Source: Discostella pseudostelligera (lineage: Eukaryota > Bacillariophyta > Thalassiosirophyceae > Thalassiosirales > Thalassiosiraceae). From it: 10,867 nucleotides of DNA. The stretch covers positions 1 through 10,867 of the forward strand of contig JALLBK010001294.1 of the NCBI GenBank assembly GCA_036940085.1. The letters run 5' to 3'. Every line of letters begins with the position of its first letter. Positions within the stretch are counted from its first letter, which is position 1. A program made the position numbers and the translations under genes. Below are positions 1 through 7,283 of this stretch, piece by piece. The notes under the pieces were generated by a model, which saw nothing but the letters and a program-made list of their open reading frames with translations, had not been told where the DNA came from and ran no database searches.

Positions 1-238
1 TTGAAGTGGAAAAGTAATAGTAGGTATATTTGTTTTTGCGCCCCACCCGAACGATATTTCCTTCCTACGACGGTTCATGTACCAATATTTATGCATGTGC
101 CATTCAATTTAGGAATTCGTATCTATTTGTTTTGTTCCATGTGGTTGTCTGTCCGTCAGTGCTGCCGGCCCAATCATTGAATTGAGTTGCTTTGACATTG
201 CTCACATCTTTTGCTTCTGCTTGCCATCGACCTTGACC
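1..238 (+). promoter_or_regulatory. Upstream region and 5' leader of the NASP-like gene
   Basis: No gene is visible here. The segment must hold the promoter and 5' leader of the histone-chaperone gene that starts at 239. I see no convincing TATA box at a defined distance and no upstream ATG that opens a long frame. The frame of the gene stays open back to about 182, but only through a TTG codon, so I treat this part as leader rather than coding. A 15-base word at 145-159 recurs at 10732-10746, in the upstream region of the RINT1 gene. Confidence 0.4.
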
Positions 239-2354
239 ATGGCAGCCACCGGACCCTGCCGCTCTCCCGACACCCCCAAGACAACGTCGTCGTCGAATGA
301 TGATTCATCTGCCAAGGCCGCTTTAGCTTGCGCTACTGCGGCGGTGGCGGCGGCGGCGGCATCGACTGCAACAGCGCCAATCGTCGACGCCAATGACAAT
401 GACAATATGGCGCCATCGACATCGACCGCACAACTACAGCCAGCCGCCGCCGCCGACGACGACCATGCGCCAATCTCTGTCAATGACGACGACAACAACA
501 ATAACATCATCCCTATGCCAACATATCACTCTACGAAATCGTCCAAGGCCTACACTTTAGCGAAACAGCTTCTCAACACTGGTTCATTTGACGATGCATT
601 GGCCACCTTGGAGATGGCATTGCAATTCTCGCGGGAAATTGTTGCCAACTACTTGCTAGACAACAACAAATCATCGAGTGATCATGACGATGATGAGGAT
701 GATGATGAAATGAATGTCGAATTGCACGAGAGTTTGGCACCATTGTACTATCTGTATGGTACGACCTTGCTCTATTCCGTCGAGGAGAGTGATGTCATGA
801 TGACAGCAGCCAATAGTAGTAGTAGTGGCAACGCGCAGCAGCAGCAGCAACAACAACAACAACAACAAGGGCAGGGGGGAGAGGGTGCGGCAGAGGAGCA
901 GGATTATTTCGAGGTTGCGCCCGAAGAGGAAGAGGAAGAGGAGAATCAGACACCGGGAGAATATGCGGAAGACTATGCCGAAGATGGAGAAGACGCCAAC
1001 GCTGCCGCATCATCCTCTCCAACTGCCGCAGATACTGCCGAAGATACTCAAATTGCATGGGAAAATTTGGATTTAGCACGAAGTATCGTCTCGAGACTTG
1101 TTGAGAAATTTCCCAATTCATATCATAATGCCGCCGACTCTTCTGATGGTGCTACCAAAATCATCCTAAAGAGCAACAACGCCAATCCAACAAAGTCGTC
1201 TACCACCAACAACAACACTACCTCCAACACCTACACCTACACCTACACCTACACCCCCGAACAACAAACCGAACTCCTCCTCGATCTTGCCCAAATCCAC
1301 ACACGTCTCGNACACCTACACCTACACCCCCGAACAACAAACCGAACTCCTCCTCGATCTTGCCCAAATCCACACACGTCTCGGTGACATAGAACGTTCC
1401 AATGATAATCTCCTCTCCTGTATTGATGATTATCATCATGCATTAACATTGCGATTGGAAACTCTGGGTCCCTATGATCGCAAGGTCGCCGATAGTCATT
1501 TCAGTTTGGCAGCGGTATATGCCGAGGCGCCCAATCGTATGGGTGAGAATGAGGGTAGAGTGAACATGTTTGTGAATAGTTTGGGAGGAGGAGATGAGGC
1601 GGATGGAAGTACTGAGAGAAAGAATGGAGATGGTGGTGGATTGACCGAGGAAGAGAAGGTTCACTTTCGTCAACGTTCGTTGGAGCATTACTTGGCCTGT
1701 GGTGTAGCCTTTACTGGAATGTTGGCCAAGATGTGTGGTGTGGATCCCGAGGAGTTGACGACGATCAATGATACGAATGAATCCACGGCCTCGGCGGTGG
1801 GGATGGCAAGTGCAGCATCGGCATTTGCATCGGCAGGGAATACAACATCCTCCAATAATTCTTCGTCCGTGGTCTACACCCAAGCAATGTCCACATTGCG
1901 TCAACGCATCTCTACATTGGCGCAATCTACACCATCATCATTGACGGTGGTATTGTCGCCCGAGGATCGAGAGGAATTTACCAATGTACAAGAAATGCTC
2001 GATGAGATTCAAGAGGCAATGGATAGTGCTCAGGAGACCGAGATGGGGCTCAAGATAATGAGTGAAATGAAGGCGAATGAGATTAAGAAGCATGAAATGA
2101 AAATGAATGGGGAGGAAGAGGAGGTGGAGAATGGTGGTGCATTATTTGGAGATGATGGAGGTATCACGACGACTATTGGATTTCAGGTGCCGTCTGGTCT
2201 CAGTAATGGTGGTGCCATGGCGGCGGCTGCAACAACTACTACTACGTCAGCGGCGGCGGCGCCAACCATGATGGTTGTGAAGAAAAAGAAAAAGCCATTG
2301 CCGCAATCATCGGGGGAGGATGACTCGTCCAACAAGCGTGCCAAGACAAATTAG
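239..2354 (+). CDS. NASP: NASP/Sim3/Hif1-family histone H3-H4 chaperone (SHNi-TPR protein)
   Basis: Family role: NASP, Sim3 and Hif1 bind histone H3 (and H3-H4), protect the soluble pool and pass it on for chromatin assembly, mostly in the nucleus. I start at the ATG at 239, whose context GACCATGG is strong. As written the frame breaks near the N at 1311; reading 239-1310 then 1384-2354 gives one frame of about 680 residues. Visible parts: an Ala/Asp/Asn-rich N-terminus; a first TPR at about 103-180 ending in LAPLYYLYGTTLLY; a Gln11 run and a Glu-rich acidic stretch (about 200-255) inserted in the second TPR, which resumes at IAWENLDLARSIVSRL; the SHNi-TPR at about 340-406, with LGDIERSNDNLLSCIDDY and DRKVADSHFSLAAVYAE; a fourth TPR at about 455-476; a coiled-coil-like segment at about 550-605; and a C-terminal nuclear-localisation signal (KKKKK, then NKRAK). 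An acidic insertion in TPR2 is the family hallmark. Longer than most homologues because of the low-complexity runs. Confidence 0.86.
836..868 (+). repeat. CAG/CAA repeat coding a run of 11 glutamines
   Basis: Four CAG-type codons are followed by CAA codons, all in frame with the NASP-like gene, giving 11 glutamines just before the acidic region. The mixed CAG/CAA make-up usually makes a repeat less prone to slippage than a pure one. Length may vary between strains. Confidence 0.85.
1239..1383 (+). repeat. 72-base direct duplication around a single N (probable unmerged contig overlap)
   Basis: Bases 1239-1310 and 1312-1383 read the same, and exactly one N (1311) separates them. The period is 73, not a multiple of three, so the duplication shifts the frame of the NASP-like gene. 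Dropping one copy with the N joins CTC-G to GTGACATA and restores the SHNi-TPR sequence HTRLGDIERS with no gap. The left end of the repeat lies in an ACACCT microsatellite, a usual place for assemblies to break. Confidence 0.9.
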
Positions 2355-2447
2355 AGAGTAGGGTATAGTTGGAGGCATCGCTGGGTGATATCTTGTGGAA
2401 ATATTTGCATCTATCGGTTGATGTTTTTTGCATAGGAAGAGAAAAGA

Positions 2448-2470
2448 ATCATTCCATAGGGAGGAATGAT
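2448..2470 (+). other. Short perfect hairpin in the likely 3' UTR
   Basis: ATCATTCC at 2448-2455 pairs exactly with GGAATGAT at 2463-2470 around a 7-base loop. It lies about 95 bases after the stop codon of the NASP-like gene. The stem is short and A/T-rich, so it may be chance. It is not a histone-mRNA type stem-loop. Confidence 0.35.
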
Positions 2471-2505
2471 GTATTTGCATCGGAGTAACATCATGATAAA
2501 TGAAG

Positions 2506-2511
2506 AATAAA
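2506..2511 (+). promoter_or_regulatory. Possible poly(A) signal AATAAA
   Basis: The word AATAAA occurs about 150 bases after the stop codon of the NASP-like gene, a normal distance for a polyadenylation signal. Many protists use weaker or other signals, so this is only a candidate. Confidence 0.35.
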
Positions 2512-2933
2512 GTTCGTCACATTGGTTGTCGGCTAAGATCTATTGCAATTGTAAGCTTCAAGGTTGTTGACTTGGCTCGCTCTGCCACCATTCTCCTCGG
2601 CATGCCCTCTCGGATCATGCATGAAATAAAGCCAACATCACTATCATTTGATGCAACAGTTGCCATACCATATGCCACCGACGCAAACCGCATGTCACCG
2701 ACGCAACTGTTGATTGCGACATGATCGTATCACTGACTTGTTGGATATCGATACATCATTGACCTCCAAGTCCTCCATTGGATGTTACACTTTGTCCTTT
2801 GTCCATCAATATTTTTCGTCATTGCAGCCACTAATTATCGATGGTGTTGTTGTTTCTAGAGCCATAGCCATCACCCATTACCACTACGTCGACACCATCA
2901 GCAACTTTTGTTGTGATTGTCTCGAGCAAAATG

Positions 2934-2947
2934 AAAAAAAATAAAAA
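2934..2947 (-). terminator. RNA polymerase III T-run terminator for the tRNA gene
   Basis: On the minus strand the tRNA is followed within 6 bases by a run of five T (2943-2947) and then, after one A, by eight T (2934-2941). Runs of four or more T end Pol III transcription. The double run supports a working transcription unit. Confidence 0.8.
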
Positions 2948-2953
2948 GTAAAG

Positions 2954-3025
2954 TTGCTCCGCGAGGTTTCGATCCTCGGACCTTTGAGTTATGAGCCCAA
3001 CACGCTTCCTCTGCGCCACGGAGCA
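2954..3025 (-). tRNA. Initiator tRNA-Met (CAU anticodon)
   Basis: The 72-base gene folds into a full cloverleaf with no intron: acceptor TGCTCCG with CGGAGCA, discriminator A73, D stem GCGC with GCGT, anticodon stem TTGGG with CTCAA around CTCATAA, T stem CGAGG with CCTCG. It is the initiator, not the elongator, by known eukaryotic identity marks: the T loop is ATCGAAA (A54 and A60 in place of T54), and the words GTGGCGCAG, GGAAGCGTG and GGATCGAAACC are typical of eukaryotic initiators. Internal promoter boxes A and B lie in the D and T arms. CCA is not encoded, as expected for a nuclear gene. Two departures from the eukaryotic pattern: the first pair is U1:A72 rather than A1:U72, and one of the three conserved G:C pairs of the anticodon stem is G30:U40. 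Confidence 0.95.
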
Positions 3026-3244
3026 TACTGATCTTGGCTGGTGCCTGCAATGAGAGTCGTTCTAAACTTTATATACTTACTAAAATTACTTGCACCATCT
3101 CCTACTAACTGTCACCATTCCCTTAATGCCAACCACTCCTCCCTCCTTATCAGCATAGGAGTAGTACTCAGCTTTGTCTATTGTCATACACAGCATCAAA
3201 CTGCTCAGTATCATAGAGGACTCAGTACTCAATCCATGATGATA

Positions 3245-3245
3245 N
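3245..3245. other. Single N inside the simple-sequence region
   Basis: One unresolved base lies between CCATGATGATA and GCTGCTAGCAC. Unlike the N at 1311, the two sides do not repeat each other, so this may be a gap of unknown size or one ambiguous base. Spacing in this region should not be trusted. Confidence 0.8.
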
Positions 3246-4335
3246 GCTGCTAGCACTGGTGGTACTGCTAGTGCTAGTAGCTCCTTCTACTTCTTCTACT
3301 GCTGCTACTGCTACTACTTCTCCTTGCCTCTGCCTCCATAATTCTTTCATAATCATCTATCCTCCCCAAAAGCTGCTTTTGAGAGTGTCCTGCTGCTACT
3401 TGTCCTCCCTATCATCAACATTTTTGTTTGTTCATACTATACTAGTATGCTGGTGGTACTATTCAGCAGACTGAGCATCATACTGCCTAGTACTCAGCAT
3501 TCGCACTTGCACTCTTCTATTGCTCATTGCTCCTCCTTACTCCTTACCCTTACTTCTTACTACTATCCTCTTTTCCTCAATCCTCTGACCTTAGACCTCA
3601 GACTCAGACTCTCTGACTCAGACTCATGGAGCAAGAGCTCAGAGCTCAGGCATCTGCTTCTTACTTCTCATGACAAATAATGTCATGATTCCCAGCAGCA
3701 TCCTAATAATCAGCAGCAGCATCGGTCACAGCAGCTTTGTCCATTGTCATGATACTCATCATTACATCACTGCTCAGGATCAGAACCATCATAATCATCC
3801 TCAGTAACTCAACACACACACAAGAATTGCTCCCGTCCTGCTTTGTCCTCCTTGCTATTGTTATGAGTTATGACCCTTACCCTTACCATCATCCAAATAC
3901 TAAGAATCAACCTCTGAGCATCATTGTTCTTGTCTTCAATTGACTTCAATTTCAATACTCATTATCCTGCTTCTCCCTTTCTCTATACTGATCTCTGCTG
4001 CTGCTGCTGCTGCTGCTGCTCCTCATCTCATCCTCAGCAAAGACAGAAGTTTAATCCTTACCAGACTGCTACTGCTCATTCTGCTGCTTCCTCTCACTGG
4101 CCTCTTTCTCCGCATCCATCATCATCCTCATCCTTGCCTCCTTGCCATCCACAACCTCAATACTCATTCTGCTGCTACCTTCCCCTTCATCCCTCTACCC
4201 CCAGTACACATACTATGTACCCAGCATCACCATCCTGTCACTAATTATCTTTCTTGTTCTTTTCCTCCTTGCTTGCTTGCTGCTGCTGCTCCTACTGCTC
4301 CTAGTACTGCTCCTAGTACTGATCCTATTACTACT

Positions 4336-4406
4336 GTTAATAAATGCTCTATCCAATAGAGCTATTGCAATTGTATTAGCTCTATTGGTTAGAGCATATA
4401 TTAACA
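4336..4406. mobile_element. 70-base foldback element, MITE-like
   Basis: Two 35-base arms (4336-4370 and 4371-4405) are reverse complements at 31 of 35 positions, with no spacer. The outer ends read GTTAATAAATG and CATATATTAAC, and the arms share GCTCTATTGG-type words. The A/T-rich composition differs sharply from the C/T-rich flanks, which suggests insertion. The word ACTACTG lies on both sides (4330-4336 and 4407-4413), a possible 7-base target duplication, but that word is common in this region. It has no coding capacity. It could also be a hairpin RNA gene or a chance palindrome kept by local slippage. Confidence 0.45.
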
Positions 4407-4439
4407 ACTACTGCTCCTAGTACTACTCATAGTACTACT

Positions 4440-4523
4440 GCTGTTGCTCATCCTCCATGTCCTCATCCTCTATCCACTGCTGCTGCTGCTGTTGCACATC
4501 CTCCATGTCCTCGTCCTATATCC
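4440..4523. repeat. Tandem duplication, two 36-base copies 48 bases apart
   Basis: Bases 4440-4475 and 4488-4523 match except at three positions; both begin GCTGTTGC and end in TATCC. A CTG repeat fills the space between them. This is a local duplication inside the simple-sequence region, likely by slippage or unequal exchange. Confidence 0.7.
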
Positions 4524-4856
4524 TTTATCCTTCTTCTTATCCTCAGACATCATAGCTTTATAGCTCAGCATCATTATCACTGCTCCTCATCAAGTAAGCT
4601 GCTCCCCTGCTCCTTCTCATCCTCAGCATCCTTAGCATCCATACTACTCATCATTCTGCTCCTCGTGATTATCATCCTCCACTTATCCTCCTCATCCCTG
4701 CTCCTCCTCATATTTATCCTTGGCCACGTCACCACGAGTATTATTTGTTGGGGATTACTTTTTATGGCCGAATAATAATGTAACGAAATCTTGTGGGAGT
4801 ATCCATTATTTTATCAATTACTGAGGCGACCTCATAGTCTAGGATTGTTAGTACTA

Positions 4857-6524
4857 CTAGCGTTTTGTTGCACTTCTCTTTAAGAACTCAATACTCGATT
4901 TAATGCCTTCAATATCAATATCATCATTTGGACGTACTGTGTCCATTGCCTCTTCCAAATCTGCGAGGCCACCTTGGCTATCGTTGATGATTTGTTTGGC
5001 GGCGGCACGATGGCACAACACCGTGACAATCCACTTCCTTTGCAAGTTCGATTTGGGAAACAAGATTGCGGCAAGCAGACACTTGTCTCGTCGTTTCCTT
5101 TTGCACTCTGTGAGCGCATGGTTGCAATCATCGATGCAATCGGAAGGATTTTTTAGGGCGAGGTGACAGGCTGCTCGATTTATTAATGCCTTCAGGTAGG
5201 TCGGGTCAACCACCAGTGCTCTTGAGTAGTGTTCATTTGCCTTCATCAAGTTACCTTCGGCAAAGTACCGATCAGCTTCCACCTTCCACTGCGTTGCTTC
5301 CATGAATGTGGCGAGATGGTTCATGCTATCAATAACAATCTCATCGGTCTCGTCCAGCGCACGTGCTTTGCCGAAGTGGCCCATCCCTGTCGCGTAGTCT
5401 TCGATCAAGCAATGCGCCAAGGCAGATCGTATGTACGTCTCTTTGTGAAACCGCGCTCGTTCTCGTAAAGTATTGAATTGTGCATCTATGACCTCATTCA
5501 TTTGCAACACAGCTAAGCAATCCTTCACGCAGAAATCTCCTTCACGAAGATGCAAGTAACAAGCAGCACGCTTCCCCAAGGCTTGCACCAGCGTTTCATC
5601 CTTGCGAAGTGCTTCTGTGTAAGCATTAATTGCGGAGCAGAAGTCGCCTTTAGAGTAGAATTCGTCTCCTTTCGCGGTGAGCCACACCGGATCGGCATCA
5701 CCAATGCTCATTTCATTCAGTAGGGCATTCTTCTTCAGATTGCAACGATTTTTGATTATGAACTCTTGTTCTTGTTTAACTGTGGACTCACGGCTAGGAG
5801 TCTTGAATAACCGCGGAGTATTCCAGAATGTAGTTTGAACAACTGTTCGAGGAGGTGGTACGTCTCGTTCCGGTGCGTCCTTAAGTGAAAGTCTCTCCGC
5901 ACGACAATCTTGCGGTTCTAGCTTTCCATCGATTTTCACATCTAAATGGTCGACTCTGATAGTATTTGTGAGATCGTGGTTCTGCACACATGCAATTCTT
6001 TTCTCAGTGCCGCTATCATTTGCATTGGCATTCAGTTTATCAAATGCGTCGTGCATTGCATCCTCGGCAGTTTTCTTTTCCATCGCTTTGATGCCATCCA
6101 ATCGCTTCCGCTCATACTCCTCTAGCGCCATGTGCCTTCGGAAGACCATTCGTTCTTCCTCGACCTTCTTTGACGCAACATTCTCCATTTGTCGGTTGAC
6201 CGCCTCCTCTCGCTTTTGCAATGCTTTACAACGACGTTGTCTGATCTCTTCTTTGGTTCCTTCGAAGCATAGCCGTCCCCATATTCTAGCCTCTCGCTTT
6301 TTCAGACAAATAATGAGTACTCCGTTCTTGAGCACTGCTCGACTGCCATCGTCATCGATTTCGTCGAATAGATTCAAATCCAGCAAAAACGGTAGGTACG
6401 ACACCTTCAAAAGACAGGATGCAGTGAAAACGTCAACGCTCTTGGGCGATGCGCCTTTCAGCGGAATTGTCACTTCAATGTTGTCATTAGATTCTCTCCA
6501 AGTGTACTCTCCAGAGACCGGCAT
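4857..6524 (-). CDS. DNAAF4: Dynein axonemal assembly factor 4 (DYX1C1): CS domain plus TPRs
   Basis: DNAAF4 is a cytoplasmic co-chaperone that works with HSP90/HSP70 and other DNAAFs to preassemble axonemal dynein arms. The 555-residue frame is intronless and starts at the ATG at 6524 (MPVSGEYTWRES), where the CS fold begins at once, as in the family. Domains: CS/p23-like at about 3-90; a charged, coiled-coil-like linker at about 91-165 (EEIRQRRCKALQKREE, then a VEEERMVFRRHMALEEYERK-type helix); the family signature PPPRT at 223-227 and TPRLFKTPSRES at about 236-247; TPRs at about 279-395 (AKGDEFYSKGDFCSAINAY) and again at about 412-530 (EADRYFAEGNLMKANEHY, NRAACHLALKNPSDCIDDC). The human protein is 420 residues with three TPRs, so this one carries an added C-terminal TPR block. 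It faces DYNLT2B head to head. Family assignment is firm; client specificity is not readable here. Confidence 0.92.
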   Translation of the reverse strand: MPVSGEYTWRESNDNIEVTIPLKGASPKSVDVFTASCLLKVSYLPFLLDLNLFDEIDDDGSRAVLKNGVLIICLKKREARIWGRLCFEGTKEEIRQRRCKALQKREEAVNRQMENVASKKVEEERMVFRRHMALEEYERKRLDGIKAMEKKTAEDAMHDAFDKLNANANDSGTEKRIACVQNHDLTNTIRVDHLDVKIDGKLEPQDCRAERLSLKDAPERDVPPPRTVVQTTFWNTPRLFKTPSRESTVKQEQEFIIKNRCNLKKNALLNEMSIGDADPVWLTAKGDEFYSKGDFCSAINAYTEALRKDETLVQALGKRAACYLHLREGDFCVKDCLAVLQMNEVIDAQFNTLRERARFHKETYIRSALAHCLIEDYATGMGHFGKARALDETDEIVIDSMNHLATFMEATQWKVEADRYFAEGNLMKANEHYSRALVVDPTYLKALINRAACHLALKNPSDCIDDCNHALTECKRKRRDKCLLAAILFPKSNLQRKWIVTVLCHRAAAKQIINDSQGGLADLEEAMDTVRPNDDIDIEGIKSSIEFLKRSATKR

Positions 6525-6723
6525 TTTGTGATGAACTTTGTTGAACAGTGACGCGCTTCACCACAGTCTAATGACAATGAACGCATTCCGGCCCCAGACG
6601 AAAGAATGCACCAGCTTTGCCTCTTTATTTTCAAAATTTTAAAAAATACTGAACAAGCATCGGAGCGACAATCTTCATCTTCGGCGCCGACGACTTCTGT
6701 GACCAGCTTCAGCTGTTCCAACA
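6525..6723. promoter_or_regulatory. Shared 199-base region between the divergent DNAAF4 and DYNLT2B starts
   Basis: Both start codons point away from this segment, so it must carry the promoters and 5' leaders of both genes. It contains one A/T-rich patch near 6626-6650 (TTTTCAAAATTTTAAAAAAT), roughly midway between the two ATGs. I see no clear TATA box for either gene. Two flagellar-dynein genes sharing so short a region suggests common control, but that is an inference. Confidence 0.6.
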
Positions 6724-7195
6724 ATGCCAATCACCCAGTCATCGTATAAGTTTACGCCCGATGAGAATGACCGTTTCTACGAGTCGAAGGCGACGCTCAT
6801 CGCAACCGAGATCCTCGAGAGCGAGCTCAAAGGAAAAGTCGATGACAAGTGGGTTGCCGCATGGGTAGACTCTGGAGACAAGTTCGAGGTTCGACGAATC
6901 TAATTATTGTTTCTTCTACCAAGTTTCTCTCTCATAATATCCTCCTGCGTCAACTCTAATACAGGCATTGAGTAAGGATATTGCTGACAAGATAAAAGCT
7001 AAATGTATTGCAAAGTTGAACATACCTCGGTATAAGATTGTCGTCCAGGTAACGATTGGACAGATGAAGGATCAAGGTGTTACGATCACTAGTCGCTGCC
7101 TGTGGGATACTGCAACCGACAACTACGCTACCGCACGCTTCCAGAACCAGCGCATTTGGTCATCTGCAATTGTCTTTGCGTTGCACACTAATTGA
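6724..7195 (+). CDS. DYNLT2B: Tctex1-family dynein light chain, DYNLT2B (TCTEX1D2/Tctex2b) type, two exons
   Basis: The gene is exon 1 at 6724-6888 and exon 2 at 6965-7195, giving 131 residues, a normal length for the family. The 76-base intron runs from GTTCGA to TACAG; an in-frame TAA inside it and the match across the junction (DKFE|ALSKDIAD) support it. The fold is Tctex1: N-terminal helices, then the beta-strand core RYKIVVQVTIGQ, and the signature SRCLWDTATDNYATARFQN. The strand VVQVTIG and the form WDxxTDNY fit DYNLT2B better than DYNLT1. Members are light chains of the intraflagellar dynein-2 motor and, in Chlamydomonas (Tctex2b), of the I1 inner arm. They act as dimers on the intermediate chains. 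The start ATG at 6724 has A at -3. Upstream is DNAAF4 in divergent orientation; downstream the RINT1 gene ends only 88 bases away, tail to tail. The donor GTTCGA is weak. Confidence 0.9.
6889..6964 (+). other. 76-base GT-AG intron of DYNLT2B
   Basis: It starts GTTCGACG and ends CTCTAATACAG, with a pyrimidine-rich stretch (TTTCTTCTACC, TTTCTCTCTC) and a CTAAT branch-like word 10 bases before the 3' end. The length is not a multiple of three, so it must be removed to join the two halves of the Tctex1 domain. Confidence 0.88.
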
Positions 7196-7283
7196 GCAGT
7201 GCAGCTGTGGATGTACATTGCCACTCAGAGTAAATTAGCGATACATTTGAACATCCAATCACGCCCCCATCTCCGCATCATCT

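Larger units (their letters stand above)
2355..2933. other. Non-coding stretch between the NASP-like gene and the tRNA
   Basis: I find no believable gene here; the short open frames (for example 2500-2724 and 2714-2944) lack family resemblance and look random. The first 150 bases should be the 3' UTR of the NASP-like gene, with a small hairpin and an AATAAA word. Around 2650-2715 there are minor repeats: the word CACCGACGCAA occurs twice, and GCAACAGTTGC is answered by its reverse complement GCAACTGTTG. Confidence 0.5.
3030..4735. repeat. 1.7-kb G-poor simple-sequence region without genes
   Basis: The plus strand is made almost wholly of short words such as CTG, CTC, CAT, CCT and TACT, with very little G. 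For example, 3541-3600 has 23 C and 2 G in 60 bases. Open frames here (3259-3474, 3940-4359, 4142-4420 and others) translate to Leu/Ser/Pro/His runs that follow the repeats and look like no family. The palindrome AGTACT occurs seven times between 3163 and 4436 (about 0.3 expected by chance). It separates the tRNA from the 3' end of DNAAF4. It could be degenerate microsatellite DNA, a non-coding RNA locus or a structural region; the sequence alone does not decide. Confidence 0.7.

Noticed and set aside
182..238. N-terminal extension of the NASP-like protein
   Set aside because: It would have to start at TTG; the ATG at 239 has strong context and is the first ATG of the frame.
1287..2354. A separate 355-residue protein beginning near the N
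   Set aside because: Its first part repeats the end of the upstream frame because of the 72-base duplication; collapsing the copies makes one gene.
2954..3025. Elongator tRNA-Met
   Set aside because: The ATCGAAA T loop and the GTGGCGCAG/GGAAGCGTG words are those of eukaryotic initiators; elongators carry TTCGA-type T loops.
3601..3650. Clustered GACTCAGACTC and AGAGCTC repeats, considered as a CRISPR-like or integration-site array
   Set aside because: The units are a few bases long with no spacers of constant size; this is simple-sequence slippage.
3259..4420. Several open frames with Leu/Ser/Pro-rich products, some looking membrane-like
   Set aside because: They are translations of CTG/CTC/CAT repeats, overlap in different frames, show no conserved motif and have no gene-like start or end.
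5968..6531. 187-residue open frame antisense to DNAAF4
   Set aside because: It is a mirror of the conserved CS-domain coding strand and has no family resemblance.
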